Assembly (NCBI GenBank): GCA_938008535.1
Contig: CALLKF010000115.1
Location: 1 to 64,000, forward strand
Direction of reading: 5' to 3'
Length of the DNA stretch: 64,000 bases
Origin: an uncultured Saprospirales bacterium
GTDB lineage: Bacteria; Bacteroidota; Bacteroidia; Chitinophagales; JADIYW01
The notes beneath the pieces were generated by a model. It did not search any database. It was not told the origin of the DNA and saw only the letters and a program-made list of their open reading frames with translations. Of this stretch, positions 52,526 to 60,541 are shown piece by piece. Made by a program: the position numbers and the translations under genes. Each line of letters begins with the position of its first letter. Within the stretch, counting starts at the first letter, position 1.

Positions 52526-53122
52526 ATGAAAAAAATTAACTTCATTAACACACTCAAATTTGTATCAGTTATTTTATGTATTTCTGCGTGCTTTTCATCT
52601 TGCAAAAAAGATAACAATGAACCAGATGATCCAAATATCATTTACACCAATTTTAATAAAACAATTAATGTGTCAGTAGGTGTAACAATTATAGATTCTT
52701 TAGACTTCAACTTGGATACAAAGATAGATTTTTCAGTTTTTGTTGGATTATCTTCAACAGGAGATACAGCAGCTGCCTATTTAATTGGTGAAAGTGCAGG
52801 TCCATATATTGATTCTACTCAAAAAATTAGTTTCGTTTTTCAAACACGTGCCTTAGATAAAGGACAAGTACCACGTCAATATTCAACTGCAAAAGAATGG
52901 GCAACTTTAGGCATCATTGGCTATAAACAAGGTAGTTCTAATATGGGTTTTGCAGGTGCTGGTGATAAATTCATACCACTTCTTTTCAATAATCTAATTA
53001 ATGGCAAATTTCATTATGGTTGGATAAGAATTAATTTAAGCAGCGATTATAAAACGTACAAAGTTATAGATGGTGCGTATAATTTAATTCCAGACACTCC
53101 AATTAAAATGGGTGCACAATAA
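52526..53122 (+). CDS. Lipoprotein of unknown function, family shared with 60542-61216
   Basis: 198 aa from ATG 52526. Lipobox ISACFSSCKKD, acidic mature start (DNNEPDDPN). The body is strand-rich: INVSVGVTIIDSLDFNLDTKIDFSVFVG, then KFIPLLFNNLINGKFHYGWIRINLSSDYKTYKVIDGAYNLIPD. The paired pattern of a DLN-D...DF/DV strand and YGWIRI/YAWIRF ending is shared with the lipoprotein at 60542-61216, so they are paralogues. Such proteins are common outer-membrane or surface lipoproteins in Bacteroidota; function unknown. Confidence 0.72.
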   Translation: MKKINFINTLKFVSVILCISACFSSCKKDNNEPDDPNIIYTNFNKTINVSVGVTIIDSLDFNLDTKIDFSVFVGLSSTGDTAAAYLIGESAGPYIDSTQKISFVFQTRALDKGQVPRQYSTAKEWATLGIIGYKQGSSNMGFAGAGDKFIPLLFNNLINGKFHYGWIRINLSSDYKTYKVIDGAYNLIPDTPIKMGAQ

Positions 53123-53136
53123 TTTTTTAATCACAG

Positions 53137-53185
53137 TAAACAAAAAGCGCAATTAATGAAGATTCAATAGTTGCGCTTTTGTTTA
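53137..53185 (+). terminator. Hairpin after the lipoprotein gene
   Basis: AAACAAAAAGCGCAA pairs with TTGCGCTTTTGTTTA across an 18-nt loop. The right arm supplies the T-rich end. Confidence 0.65.
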
Positions 53186-53208
53186 TAATGCATTTATCTG
53201 ACTTTTCG

Positions 53209-53216
53209 TATCTTTG
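53209..53216 (+). promoter_or_regulatory. -7 box of rnr, near-leaderless
   Basis: TATCTTTG ends 3 bp before the ATG at 53220. The TTG at 53214 is part of it, so the gene starts at the ATG. Confidence 0.55.
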
Positions 53217-53219
53217 TGT

Positions 53220-55238
53220 ATGTCAAAAAAGAAAAAAATAAATAAATCTCATTCAACAGATAAAATTAAACGAGAAAAAAAATCAACTAAAAAAGATCAT
53301 GAAACATTTGTCGTAGGTGATGAGTTAGTTGGTGTAATTGATATCGCACGCAGCGGTGATGCGTTTGTTTCCATTGATGGAAAAGACAAAGATTTTTACA
53401 TTCATAGAAAAAATATCAACAAAGCTTTTGATGGCGACAAAGTAAAACTGATGCGCTTGCACAAACCAGGTGGTGGCTCGCGTCCTGAAGGAATCATTAC
53501 AGAAGTGCTAGAACGTAAACGCACGCATTTCATTGGTGTGGTTTCGCGCGCAAACGATACTTGTTTTGTAGTGCCTGATGATACTGGTGTAAAAGTCGAT
53601 TTCTATGTTCCTGAAATTCATTCCATGAAAGCCAAACAACACGATAAAGTCGTTGTTGAAATGGTCGATTGGCGACCAAAAGATAAAAATCCAATTGGTC
53701 ATATTACCGAAATACTTGGACAAGCTGGTGGCAATGATATTGAAATGAAATCTATTTTAATAGAAAATGGATTTTTTACTTCGTTTCCAAATGATGTGCT
53801 GAAAGAAGCCGATGAATTACCAGAAAAAGTTTCTGATGAAGAAAAAAAGAAACGAAAAGATTTCTCCAAAATACCAACGTTTACTATAGATCCAACCGAT
53901 GCCAAAGATTTTGACGATGCGTTATCGTTCAGAAAATTAGAAAATGGTTTGTTTGAAGTTGGTGTACATATTGCGGATGTTTCGCATTATGTAAACGAAC
54001 ATTGTGCGATGGAAAAAGATGCATTCAAGCGTGCAACATCTGTGTATTTAGTTGATAGAGTTGCGCCGATGTTTCCGGAAAGATTGTCGAATATAATTTG
54101 TTCACTTCGACCAAACGAAGATAAATTATGTTATGCAACTGTTTTCCAAATGGACGAAAAAGCAAATGTAAAAGATGTGTGGTTTGGCAGAACTGTGATT
54201 CATTCACAAAAACGTTTTACGTATGATGAAGCGCAGGAAATTTTAGAAGGAAAAGATGGTGTGTTTAAAGATGAATTGTTGCAATTAAATAAACTAGCTT
54301 ATATTTTAAGAGATCATCGTTTTAAAAATGGTTCAATTGGATTTGATGCACCAGAAACAAAATTTCAATTAGATGAAACTGGAAAACCAATTGGTGTTTT
54401 TGTAAAAGAACGAAAAGACGCACATTTATTAATTGAAGACTTTATGTTGTTGGCCAACAAAGCTGTGGCAACATTCATTGGAAAAGAGAAAAATAAAAAT
54501 GGCAAAACACCTTTTGTATATCGTGTACATGATTTACCAAATGAAGAAAAATTAATCGATTTTCAATTGTTTGCCAGTAAGTTTGGTTATAAAATTCAGT
54601 TTGATAATCCAAAACAAATTGCACGTGAGTTAAATCGTTTAATGTTCGAAATTGAAGGTAAACCAGAGCAAGCAGTTTTGCAACAATTGGCAATTCGTTG
54701 TATGGCAAAAGCAGTGTATACTACTGAAAACATTGGTCATTACGGTTTAGGTTTTGAATATTATACACACTTTACTTCGCCAATTCGTCGCTATCCAGAT
54801 GTGATGGTGCATCGTTTATTAGATAAAATTTTACACGATAAAAAATTGCCATCACACGGAGATTTAGAATATCAATGCAAACACAGCAGCGAACGAGAAC
54901 GTGCAGCAGCAGTTGCAGAGCGTTCATCTGTAAAATATAAAATGGCTGAGTTTATGTTGGATCGAATTGGCGAACATTTTTCAGGTGTTGTTTCAGGTGT
55001 TAAAAATTGGGGAATTTATGTTGAATTGCCTGAATATAACTGTGAAGGTTTAGTACGAGTTGAAACGATGCGAGAAGATACCTTTGTGTTTGATGAACGA
55101 AAAATGCGTATGCTTGGTAAACGAACCAGCAAAACGTATCAGCTTGGTGATAGAGTTGAAGTAACGCTTACGAGTGTTGATATAGAAAAGAAAATAATTG
55201 ATTTTGAATTGTTGAAAGAAAAAAAAGTGATGATGTAA
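53220..55238 (+). CDS. rnr: Ribonuclease R (RNase II/VacB family)
   Basis: 672 aa from ATG 53220. A basic, Lys-rich N-terminus (MSKKKKINKSH) is followed by two OB/cold-shock folds (GVIDIARSGDAFVSIDG; HFIGVVSRANDTCFVVPDD), then the RNB catalytic core with the metal Asp cluster TIDPTDAKDFDDALSF and DRVAPMFPERLSN, HFTSPIRRYPDVMVHRLL, and a C-terminal S1 domain (HFSGVVSGVKNWGIYVELPEYNCEGLVRV). It degrades RNA 3' to 5', including structured RNA. It converges with ffh over a bidirectional terminator. Confidence 0.95.
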   Translation: MSKKKKINKSHSTDKIKREKKSTKKDHETFVVGDELVGVIDIARSGDAFVSIDGKDKDFYIHRKNINKAFDGDKVKLMRLHKPGGGSRPEGIITEVLERKRTHFIGVVSRANDTCFVVPDDTGVKVDFYVPEIHSMKAKQHDKVVVEMVDWRPKDKNPIGHITEILGQAGGNDIEMKSILIENGFFTSFPNDVLKEADELPEKVSDEEKKKRKDFSKIPTFTIDPTDAKDFDDALSFRKLENGLFEVGVHIADVSHYVNEHCAMEKDAFKRATSVYLVDRVAPMFPERLSNIICSLRPNEDKLCYATVFQMDEKANVKDVWFGRTVIHSQKRFTYDEAQEILEGKDGVFKDELLQLNKLAYILRDHRFKNGSIGFDAPETKFQLDETGKPIGVFVKERKDAHLLIEDFMLLANKAVATFIGKEKNKNGKTPFVYRVHDLPNEEKLIDFQLFASKFGYKIQFDNPKQIARELNRLMFEIEGKPEQAVLQQLAIRCMAKAVYTTENIGHYGLGFEYYTHFTSPIRRYPDVMVHRLLDKILHDKKLPSHGDLEYQCKHSSERERAAAVAERSSVKYKMAEFMLDRIGEHFSGVVSGVKNWGIYVELPEYNCEGLVRVETMREDTFVFDERKMRMLGKRTSKTYQLGDRVEVTLTSVDIEKKIIDFELLKEKKVMM

Positions 55239-55279
55239 TTATTGAACTTTAAAAATGAGTCTATAATTTACTGTAAAAT

Positions 55280-55311
55280 AAAAAGTCGAGTTGTAATAAA
55301 CTCGACTTTTT
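55280..55311. terminator. Bidirectional terminator between rnr and ffh
   Basis: AAAAAGTCGAGTT and AACTCGACTTTTT form a 13-bp stem with a 6-nt loop. A tracts on one side and T tracts on the other serve both convergent genes. Confidence 0.9.
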
Positions 55312-55329
55312 CATGTTCAATATTTTTGG

Positions 55330-56631
55330 TTATTTCTTGCCCATACCCATTCCTTGCATACGTTTCATCATCACTTTCATTTGGTCAAATTGTTTGATGA
55401 ATTGATTCACGTCTTGTATAGTATTTCCTGAACCTTTTGCTAAACGTTCTCTGCGTTTTCCATTAATTAAATCTGGATTTCTTCGTTCTTCAACAGTCAT
55501 AGAAAAAATAATCGCTTCAATTTTTTTGAATGCATTGTCATCAATATCAATATCTTTTACTGCTTTTCCAACACCTGGAATCATACCTAATAAATCTTTG
55601 ATATTTCCCATTTTGCGAATCTGATTGATTTGCTGCAAGAAATCTTCAAAGTCAAATTGATTTTTTGAAATTCTTTTTTGTAATCGTTGTGCTTCTTTTT
55701 CATCAAATTGTTCCTGTGCTTTTTCCACGAAAGAAACAATGTCACCCATTCCTAAAATACGTTGCGACATACGTTCTGGATAGAAGATATCCAACGTATC
55801 TAATTTCTCGCCGCGCGATACAAATTTGATTGGTTTTTCAACGGTATATTTAATTGATAAAGCAGCACCACCTCGTGTATCACCATCTAATTTAGTTAAT
55901 ACAACACCATCAAAATTAATTCTATCGTTGAATGCTTTTGCTGTATTTACTGCATCTTGTCCTGTCATTGCATCCACAACAAACAAGGTCTCTTGTGGTT
56001 GAATGGCTTTTTTTACATCAGCTATTTCAATCATCATCGCTTCATCAACAGCCAAACGACCTGCAGTATCGACTATGATTACGTTTTGTCCTTTTGATTT
56101 AGCATAAGCAATTGCATTTTGTGCAATTGCTACAGGATTTTTATTTTCAATTTCTGAATAAACTTCGACACCAATTTGCTCACCTAACACGCGTAATTGT
56201 TCAATCGCAGCAGGTCTGTACACATCACAAGCAACTAACAAAGGTGTTTTGTTTAGTTTTTTAATGTGATTGGCTAATTTTCCTGAAAAAGTAGTTTTAC
56301 CAGAACCTTGCAAACCAGCAATTAATATAACAGTTGGATTTGTTTTTAAATTCAATTCAGCAACATTGCCACCCATTAATTGCGTTAATTCATCGCTGAC
56401 GATTTTAACCATTAATTGTCCAGGCGCAACAGCAGTCAATACATTCTGACCAAGCGCTTTGTCTTTAATGGTATCTGTGAATTCTTTTGCGATTTTATAA
56501 TTCACATCGGCGTCAACCAACGCACGGCGAATATCTTTTATGGTTGCCGCAATATTTAATTCGGTGAGTTTGCCTTGCCCTTTTAAATTCTTAAACGCAC
56601 CTTCGAGCTTGTCCTGTAAGTTTTCAAACAT
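55330..56631 (-). CDS. ffh: Signal recognition particle protein Ffh
   Basis: 433 aa. NG domain: G1 GLQGSGKTTFSGKLANHI, DTAGRLAVDEAMMIEI (G3) and TKLDGDTRGGAALSI (G4). The methionine-rich M domain (about 300-433) holds PGVGKAVKDI, ERRNPDLINGKRRERLAKGSG and ends MKVMMKRMQGMGMGKK. With 4.5S RNA it targets nascent membrane and secreted proteins to FtsY. The SRP RNA gene is not in the window. Convergent with rnr. Confidence 0.97.
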   Translation of the reverse strand: MFENLQDKLEGAFKNLKGQGKLTELNIAATIKDIRRALVDADVNYKIAKEFTDTIKDKALGQNVLTAVAPGQLMVKIVSDELTQLMGGNVAELNLKTNPTVILIAGLQGSGKTTFSGKLANHIKKLNKTPLLVACDVYRPAAIEQLRVLGEQIGVEVYSEIENKNPVAIAQNAIAYAKSKGQNVIIVDTAGRLAVDEAMMIEIADVKKAIQPQETLFVVDAMTGQDAVNTAKAFNDRINFDGVVLTKLDGDTRGGAALSIKYTVEKPIKFVSRGEKLDTLDIFYPERMSQRILGMGDIVSFVEKAQEQFDEKEAQRLQKRISKNQFDFEDFLQQINQIRKMGNIKDLLGMIPGVGKAVKDIDIDDNAFKKIEAIIFSMTVEERRNPDLINGKRRERLAKGSGNTIQDVNQFIKQFDQMKVMMKRMQGMGMGKK

Positions 56632-56638
56632 TTTTTAT

Positions 56639-56666
56639 AGTGATTAGTGATTAGTAAAGAGTGATT
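56639..56666 (+). repeat. Heptamer element between ffh and the S23 gene
   Basis: Plus-strand units AGTGATT, AGTGATT, AGTAAAG, AGTGATT fill the whole 33-bp gap and reach into the stop codon of the S23 gene. Confidence 0.75.
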
Positions 56667-57039
56667 AGCTTTTTGATTGTTGAATACTTTTTATTAATCC
56701 GTTTATTATTTTACTGATTTCTTCTATATTAATTTGTACGTCTTTTAAAGTTTCATCCGTTATGTAGTTTATATTTTTTGACACAATCAAGTGTGTTTCC
56801 AATTCATATAATGAACCTTTAGCGATTATTAGATAATTGATAAAATTCTGATCACTATCTCGGCCCCAACCTTCAGCTATATTAGCAGGAATTGATGTAC
56901 AAGAACGTGAAATCTGACTAACAAGACCAAATCTTTCTTCTTTAGGAAATTGATTTAGTAATTTATATACAATTGTAGTTAGCTCAATTCCTTTTTGCCA
57001 TGCAATTAAATCCTTATAGCTACTTATTCTATTGCTCAT
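56665..57039 (-). CDS. Four-helix-bundle protein, S23/IVS type
   Basis: 124 aa. SYKDLIAWQKGIELTTIVYKLLNQFPKEERFGLVSQISRSCTSIPANIAEGWGRDSDQNFINYLIIAKGSLYELETHLIVSKNINYI is the full S23 family pattern, a four-helix bundle first seen in insertions of 23S rRNA. Relatives include the Avd accessory protein of diversity-generating retroelements, but no reverse transcriptase is near. The gene sits in core genes between gap and ffh and is bordered on both sides by heptamer repeats; its ATG is part of the last repeat unit (AGTAATG). Confidence 0.88.
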   Translation of the reverse strand: MSNRISSYKDLIAWQKGIELTTIVYKLLNQFPKEERFGLVSQISRSCTSIPANIAEGWGRDSDQNFINYLIIAKGSLYELETHLIVSKNINYITDETLKDVQINIEEISKIINGLIKSIQQSKS

Positions 57040-57064
57040 TACTCATCACTTTTCACTCATCACT
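57037..57064 (-). repeat. Heptamer element between the S23 gene and gap
   Basis: Minus-strand units AGTGATG, AGTGAAA, AGTGATG, AGTAATG fill nearly the whole intergenic space; the last three bases of the last unit are the start codon of the S23 gene. Confidence 0.75.
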
Positions 57065-57066
57065 GT

Positions 57067-58488
57067 TTAGTAGTATGTAAGTCTCTGAACCTTGCCCAAA
57101 TATTTCGCCAAACGTATCACTTGTCTTGTGTAACCATATTCATTGTCATACCAAACATATAAAACGATAGATTTTTTACTTGGTGAAATAAGCGTTGCAT
57201 GTGAATCTAAAATAGAAGCATGTGAGTTTCCAACACAATCTGAAGATACTAATTCTTGCGAAGTTGAGTAATCTATTTGTTCAACTAAAGTACCATAAGT
57301 TGCTGCATCTCTGATAATTGCATTTACTGCTTCAGTAGATTCAATTTCTGTAGATAAATTCAAATTTAAGATGGCTAAAGAAACATCTGGTGTTGGTACA
57401 CGCACTGCATTTCCAGTAAATTTACCAGCCATTACAGGCATTACTTTCGTAATAGCGCTTGCAGCACCAGTTTCTGTAATCACCATATTCATCGGCGCAG
57501 AACGACCACGACGATAACTTTTATGATAGTTATCTAATAGATTTTGATCATTTGTATAAGAGTGAACCGTTTCAATATGACCACTTTCGATGCCTAATTT
57601 TTCACCGATTACTTTAATAATTGGTGAAATGGCGTTGGTTGTACAAGAAGCAGCGGTGAAAATATTGGTGCTGTCTGGATTGTATTCTAAATGATTAACA
57701 CCATAAACAATATTTGGCAATGTGCCTTTTCCTGGTGCAGTTAACAACACTTTCGCAATTCCTTTTGCTTGTAAATGCGTTCCTAATTTTTCAGCATCTC
57801 TAAAAATACCAGAATTATCAATCAACAAAGCATCCTTGATTCCGTAAGCTGTGTAGTCAATTTCTGCTGGATTATCAGAAACAATCATGTGAACGGTGTT
57901 GCCGTTTGCAATCAATGCTTTGTTTGCATAATCTTCAGTAATAACACCACGAAATTTTCCATGTACAGAATCTTTACGCAATAAAGAAGAACGTTTTTTG
58001 ATTTCTTCATCCGTATTTTTTCCACGCGTAACGATGGCACGCAAGCGTAATTGTTCGCCGTTTCCATGTTGTTGAATCAATTCGCGTGCAGCTAATCTAC
58101 CAATTCTACCAAAACCAAATAAAACAACATCTATCGGTTCGATAACTCTTTTATCTTTAGAATAGTCTTTTAATTTTTCTGCAACAAATGCATCTGTACT
58201 TTCTGGTTTTTCATTCAACCATTCTGTTGCTAAAGTAGCCAAATCAATACGCGTTGGCGCAATATCTAATTTTGCAATAGTAGTTGCTAATTCTACCAAA
58301 AGTTCAATAGATAGAGGCAAATTCAAGTATTTCTTTGCAAATTCTTTATTGTTTAAAACTTCTGAATATCTTGAATCAACGATTGGTCTTCTTAAAATTA
58401 TCAGTTCTACATTTTTATCTAACCAAAGTGTGCCAGCGATGTTGATGAGTTCTAATGCGCTTTTTTCTTTAGAATTCCAGTTGCTCAT
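57067..58488 (-). CDS. gap: Glyceraldehyde-3-phosphate dehydrogenase, long form
   Basis: 473 aa, about 130 residues longer than the glycolytic E. coli type. The extra N-terminal domain (SALELINIAGTLWLDKNVELIILRRPIVDSRYSEVL...) is typical of the long Bacteroidota/Pseudomonas GapDH. NAD-binding GFGRIGRLAARELI (about 127), catalytic Cys in TAASCTTNAISP (about 282), and YRRGRSAPMNMVITETGAA, GNAVRVPTPDVS, WYDNEYGYTRQVIRLA follow. It interconverts GAP and 1,3-bisphosphoglycerate; long forms may favour gluconeogenesis. Minus strand with the sigma-factor gene upstream. Confidence 0.93.
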   Translation of the reverse strand: MSNWNSKEKSALELINIAGTLWLDKNVELIILRRPIVDSRYSEVLNNKEFAKKYLNLPLSIELLVELATTIAKLDIAPTRIDLATLATEWLNEKPESTDAFVAEKLKDYSKDKRVIEPIDVVLFGFGRIGRLAARELIQQHGNGEQLRLRAIVTRGKNTDEEIKKRSSLLRKDSVHGKFRGVITEDYANKALIANGNTVHMIVSDNPAEIDYTAYGIKDALLIDNSGIFRDAEKLGTHLQAKGIAKVLLTAPGKGTLPNIVYGVNHLEYNPDSTNIFTAASCTTNAISPIIKVIGEKLGIESGHIETVHSYTNDQNLLDNYHKSYRRGRSAPMNMVITETGAASAITKVMPVMAGKFTGNAVRVPTPDVSLAILNLNLSTEIESTEAVNAIIRDAATYGTLVEQIDYSTSQELVSSDCVGNSHASILDSHATLISPSKKSIVLYVWYDNEYGYTRQVIRLAKYLGKVQRLTYY

Positions 58489-58498
58489 GTTTTTGAAA

Positions 58499-58533
58499 AG
58501 TTATTAGTTAAAAGTTATTTGTTATTTGTTTCA
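58499..58533. repeat. Heptamer element upstream of gap
   Basis: Plus-strand units AGTTATT, AGTTAAA, AGTTATT, TGTTATT, TGTTTCA begin 11 bp before the gap start codon. Confidence 0.6.
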
Positions 58534-58555
58534 AAAGTTTAATAGTGTTTTTGAT

Positions 58556-58583
58556 AATCACTAATTACTATTCACTCATCACT
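58556..58583 (-). repeat. Heptamer element after the sigma-factor gene
   Basis: Minus-strand units AGTGATG, AGTGAAT, AGTAATT, AGTGATT start 4 bases after the stop codon of the sigma-factor gene. Confidence 0.7.
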
Positions 58584-58587
58584 TAGA

Positions 58588-59457
58588 CTATCCACCAAGA
58601 TAGTTTTTCAATAATTTACTTCTTGATGTTGCACGCAATTTATTGATAGCTTTGTCTTTTATTTGACGAACGCGCTCGCGAGTTAAGCCAAATTTTTCAC
58701 CAATATCTTCTAATGACATTGGATGTTCAACACCAATTCCGAAGTAATATTTTAATACGTCTTTTTGTCTGTCTGTTAAAGTAGATAAAGAACGTTCAAT
58801 TTCTTTTCTTAATGATTCAATGTATTCTAATTGTAAGTCGGTGCGTGGTGCACTCGTGTTTTCCAATACATCTAATAAAGAGTTTTCTTCACCTTCCTGG
58901 AAAGGTGCGTCAACCGATACGTGACGAGCAGCAACACCTAAAGTAGTTTCTACTTCTTCACGTGTAATTTCTAATATTTCAGCTAATTCGTCAGCAGATG
59001 GCTCACGTTCAAATTCCTGCTCTAAGTTGGAAAATGCTTTATTGATTTTGTTTAATGAACCAACTTTATTCAAAGGCAAACGTACAATACGTGATTGTTC
59101 AGCCAATGCTTGTAAAATAGATTGACGAATCCACCAAACTGCATAAGAAATAAATTTGAAACCACGTGTCTCATCGAAACGTTGCGCTGCTTTTATCAAA
59201 CCTAAATTTCCTTCGTTAATTAAGTCACTCAATGTCAAACCTTGATTTTGGTATTGTTTTGCTACCGAAACCACAAAACGCAAATTCGCTTTTGTCAAAC
59301 GTTCCAACGCGCGTTGGTCGCCGGCACGAATGCGCTGCGCTAAATCTACTTCTTCGTCAGCAGTTAAAAGGTCAACTTTTCCGATTTCTTGTAAATATTT
59401 TTCTAATGATTGGCTTTCGCGGTTGGTGATGGATTTGGTTATCTTAAGCTGACGCAT
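58588..59457 (-). CDS. rpoD: Primary sigma factor, RpoD/SigA type
   Basis: 289 aa, the short form used in Bacteroidota, which lack the 1.1 region. Region 1.2/2.1 starts ESQSLEKYLQEIGKVDLLTADEEVDLAQRIRAGDQRALERL. Region 2.3-2.4 has KAAQRFDETRGFKFISYAVWWIRQSILQALAEQSR, region 3 VRLPLNKVGSLNKI, and region 4.2 PMSLEDIGEKFGLTRERVRQIKDKAINKLRA. It directs transcription from the TTG-N19-20-TAnnTTTG promoters seen here. Upstream a complete promoter of that type lies at 59494-59524. Confidence 0.95.
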   Translation of the reverse strand: MRQLKITKSITNRESQSLEKYLQEIGKVDLLTADEEVDLAQRIRAGDQRALERLTKANLRFVVSVAKQYQNQGLTLSDLINEGNLGLIKAAQRFDETRGFKFISYAVWWIRQSILQALAEQSRIVRLPLNKVGSLNKINKAFSNLEQEFEREPSADELAEILEITREEVETTLGVAARHVSVDAPFQEGEENSLLDVLENTSAPRTDLQLEYIESLRKEIERSLSTLTDRQKDVLKYYFGIGVEHPMSLEDIGEKFGLTRERVRQIKDKAINKLRATSRSKLLKNYLGG

Positions 59458-59493
59458 AATTTATTTTAATGTTAGATAATTTTAAAAAGAGTG

Positions 59494-59524
59494 CAAAAGT
59501 AGTAAATTTTTAGGTGATTGTCAA
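59494..59524 (-). promoter_or_regulatory. Complete promoter of the sigma-factor gene
   Basis: On the minus strand TTG (59524-59522), 20-bp spacer, TACTTTTG (59501-59494), 36 bp before the ATG. A palindrome ACGTTA-GCT-TAACGT lies just upstream at 59532-59546. Confidence 0.65.
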
Positions 59525-59977
59525 TATTTTAACGTTAGCTTAACGTAAACCTTTTGACGAAAATGGTAATGGCTTTTGGTGGAATTTGGTAAAATAAAAA
59601 ATGAAATCAAGTTTAAAAAAAATCAATGGAGATTATGTGATGATTTGGATAGTTATTTATTAAAAAGTAAATTTGAATAAATACTACTTGTAAATGTCCA
59701 TTTTTACCAAAATTTGGAATTTAGAATTTTTAAAAAAAAAATAGTAAATTATGATATGTGAAATCTAAATGTGTTTAAAAAAATAATTGTAATCCAATGT
59801 CGTTTAGTTAAGAACAGATTCCAAAAAATATTTCGAAATGACAGCGTCACATCATAGCGACACAGTTACCGCGTCACTGTCAACTTGTCCTGAATTCGGG
59901 ATTGTTTCAGGTTCTTATTTTGTTTAATTAAATAGCATTGAATCTTAAATCTAATAATTATCAGAAATTTCAAAATT
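59525..59977. other. Intergenic 450-bp region with a hairpin-rich element
   Basis: No gene is visible. About 59837-59920 contains GACAGCGTCAC, then CGACACAGTTACCGCGTCACTGTC, an imperfect inverted pair, followed by CCTGAA...TTTCAGG. Sequences of the CCTGAATT...TTCAGG kind are frequent intergenic repeats in Bacteroidota as I recall. The rest is A/T-rich without clear structure. Confidence 0.4.
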
Positions 59978-60490
59978 ATGACAGACAACAACATCACACT
60001 GACTAAAACAGAAATGAATGATTTAAATGCATTTTTTGAATTTCAGTTGGATGAAGAAGCAAATTATTTAGCAGCATTCACTTCTAAAAATCCAAACGAT
60101 AAAATAGCTTACATTGAAAAGTATTCAAAATTTTTAGCTGATCCAACTATAACGATGCGTACTATAAAATTGAACAATGCAATTGTAGGTAGTATCTCAA
60201 AATTTATTATCGAAAATGATGCTGAGATTACCTATTGGATCGATAGAAAATTTTGGAATCAAGGAATTGCTAGCACAGCACTTAAAGAGTTTTTGCAAAT
60301 TGAATTAACCAGACCTATTTTTGGACGCGTAGCATTTGATAATTTTGGCTCACAAAAAGTGTTAGAGCAATGCGGTTTTGTAAAAATTGGATTAGATAAA
60401 GGTTTTGCCAATGCCAGACAAACAGAAATTGAAGAATTTATTTACAAACTTTCTTCAAAGGTAAAGAAACAACAAAAGCATCAAGGTTAA
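59978..60490 (+). CDS. GNAT-family N-acetyltransferase
   Basis: 170 aa. The RimJ/RimL-like acetyltransferase_3 pattern is clear: LTKTEMNDLNAFFEFQLDEEANYLAAFT, IVGSISKFIIENDAEITYWIDRKFWNQGIASTALKEFLQIE, and FGRVAFDNFGSQKVLEQCGFVKIG. The acetyl-CoA motif is in FWNQGIASTALKE. It transfers acetyl to an amine, substrate unknown. A terminator overlaps its stop codon. Confidence 0.9.
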   Translation: MTDNNITLTKTEMNDLNAFFEFQLDEEANYLAAFTSKNPNDKIAYIEKYSKFLADPTITMRTIKLNNAIVGSISKFIIENDAEITYWIDRKFWNQGIASTALKEFLQIELTRPIFGRVAFDNFGSQKVLEQCGFVKIGLDKGFANARQTEIEEFIYKLSSKVKKQQKHQG

Positions 60491-60511
60491 ATAAACCTTG
60501 ATGCTTTTTTA
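60477..60511 (+). terminator. Terminator overlapping the GNAT stop codon
   Basis: AGCATCAAGGTT and AACCTTGATGCT form a 12-bp stem with 5-nt loop followed by TTTTTT. The stop codon TAA (60488-60490) is inside the hairpin. Confidence 0.9.
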
Positions 60512-60541
60512 ATTTTCTCAAGAGAATTTGAAATTAATAAT

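Noticed and set aside
56665..57039. Diversity-generating retroelement accessory gene (avd)
   Set aside because: The four-helix-bundle fold is shared with Avd, but there is no reverse transcriptase or template/variable repeat pair nearby.
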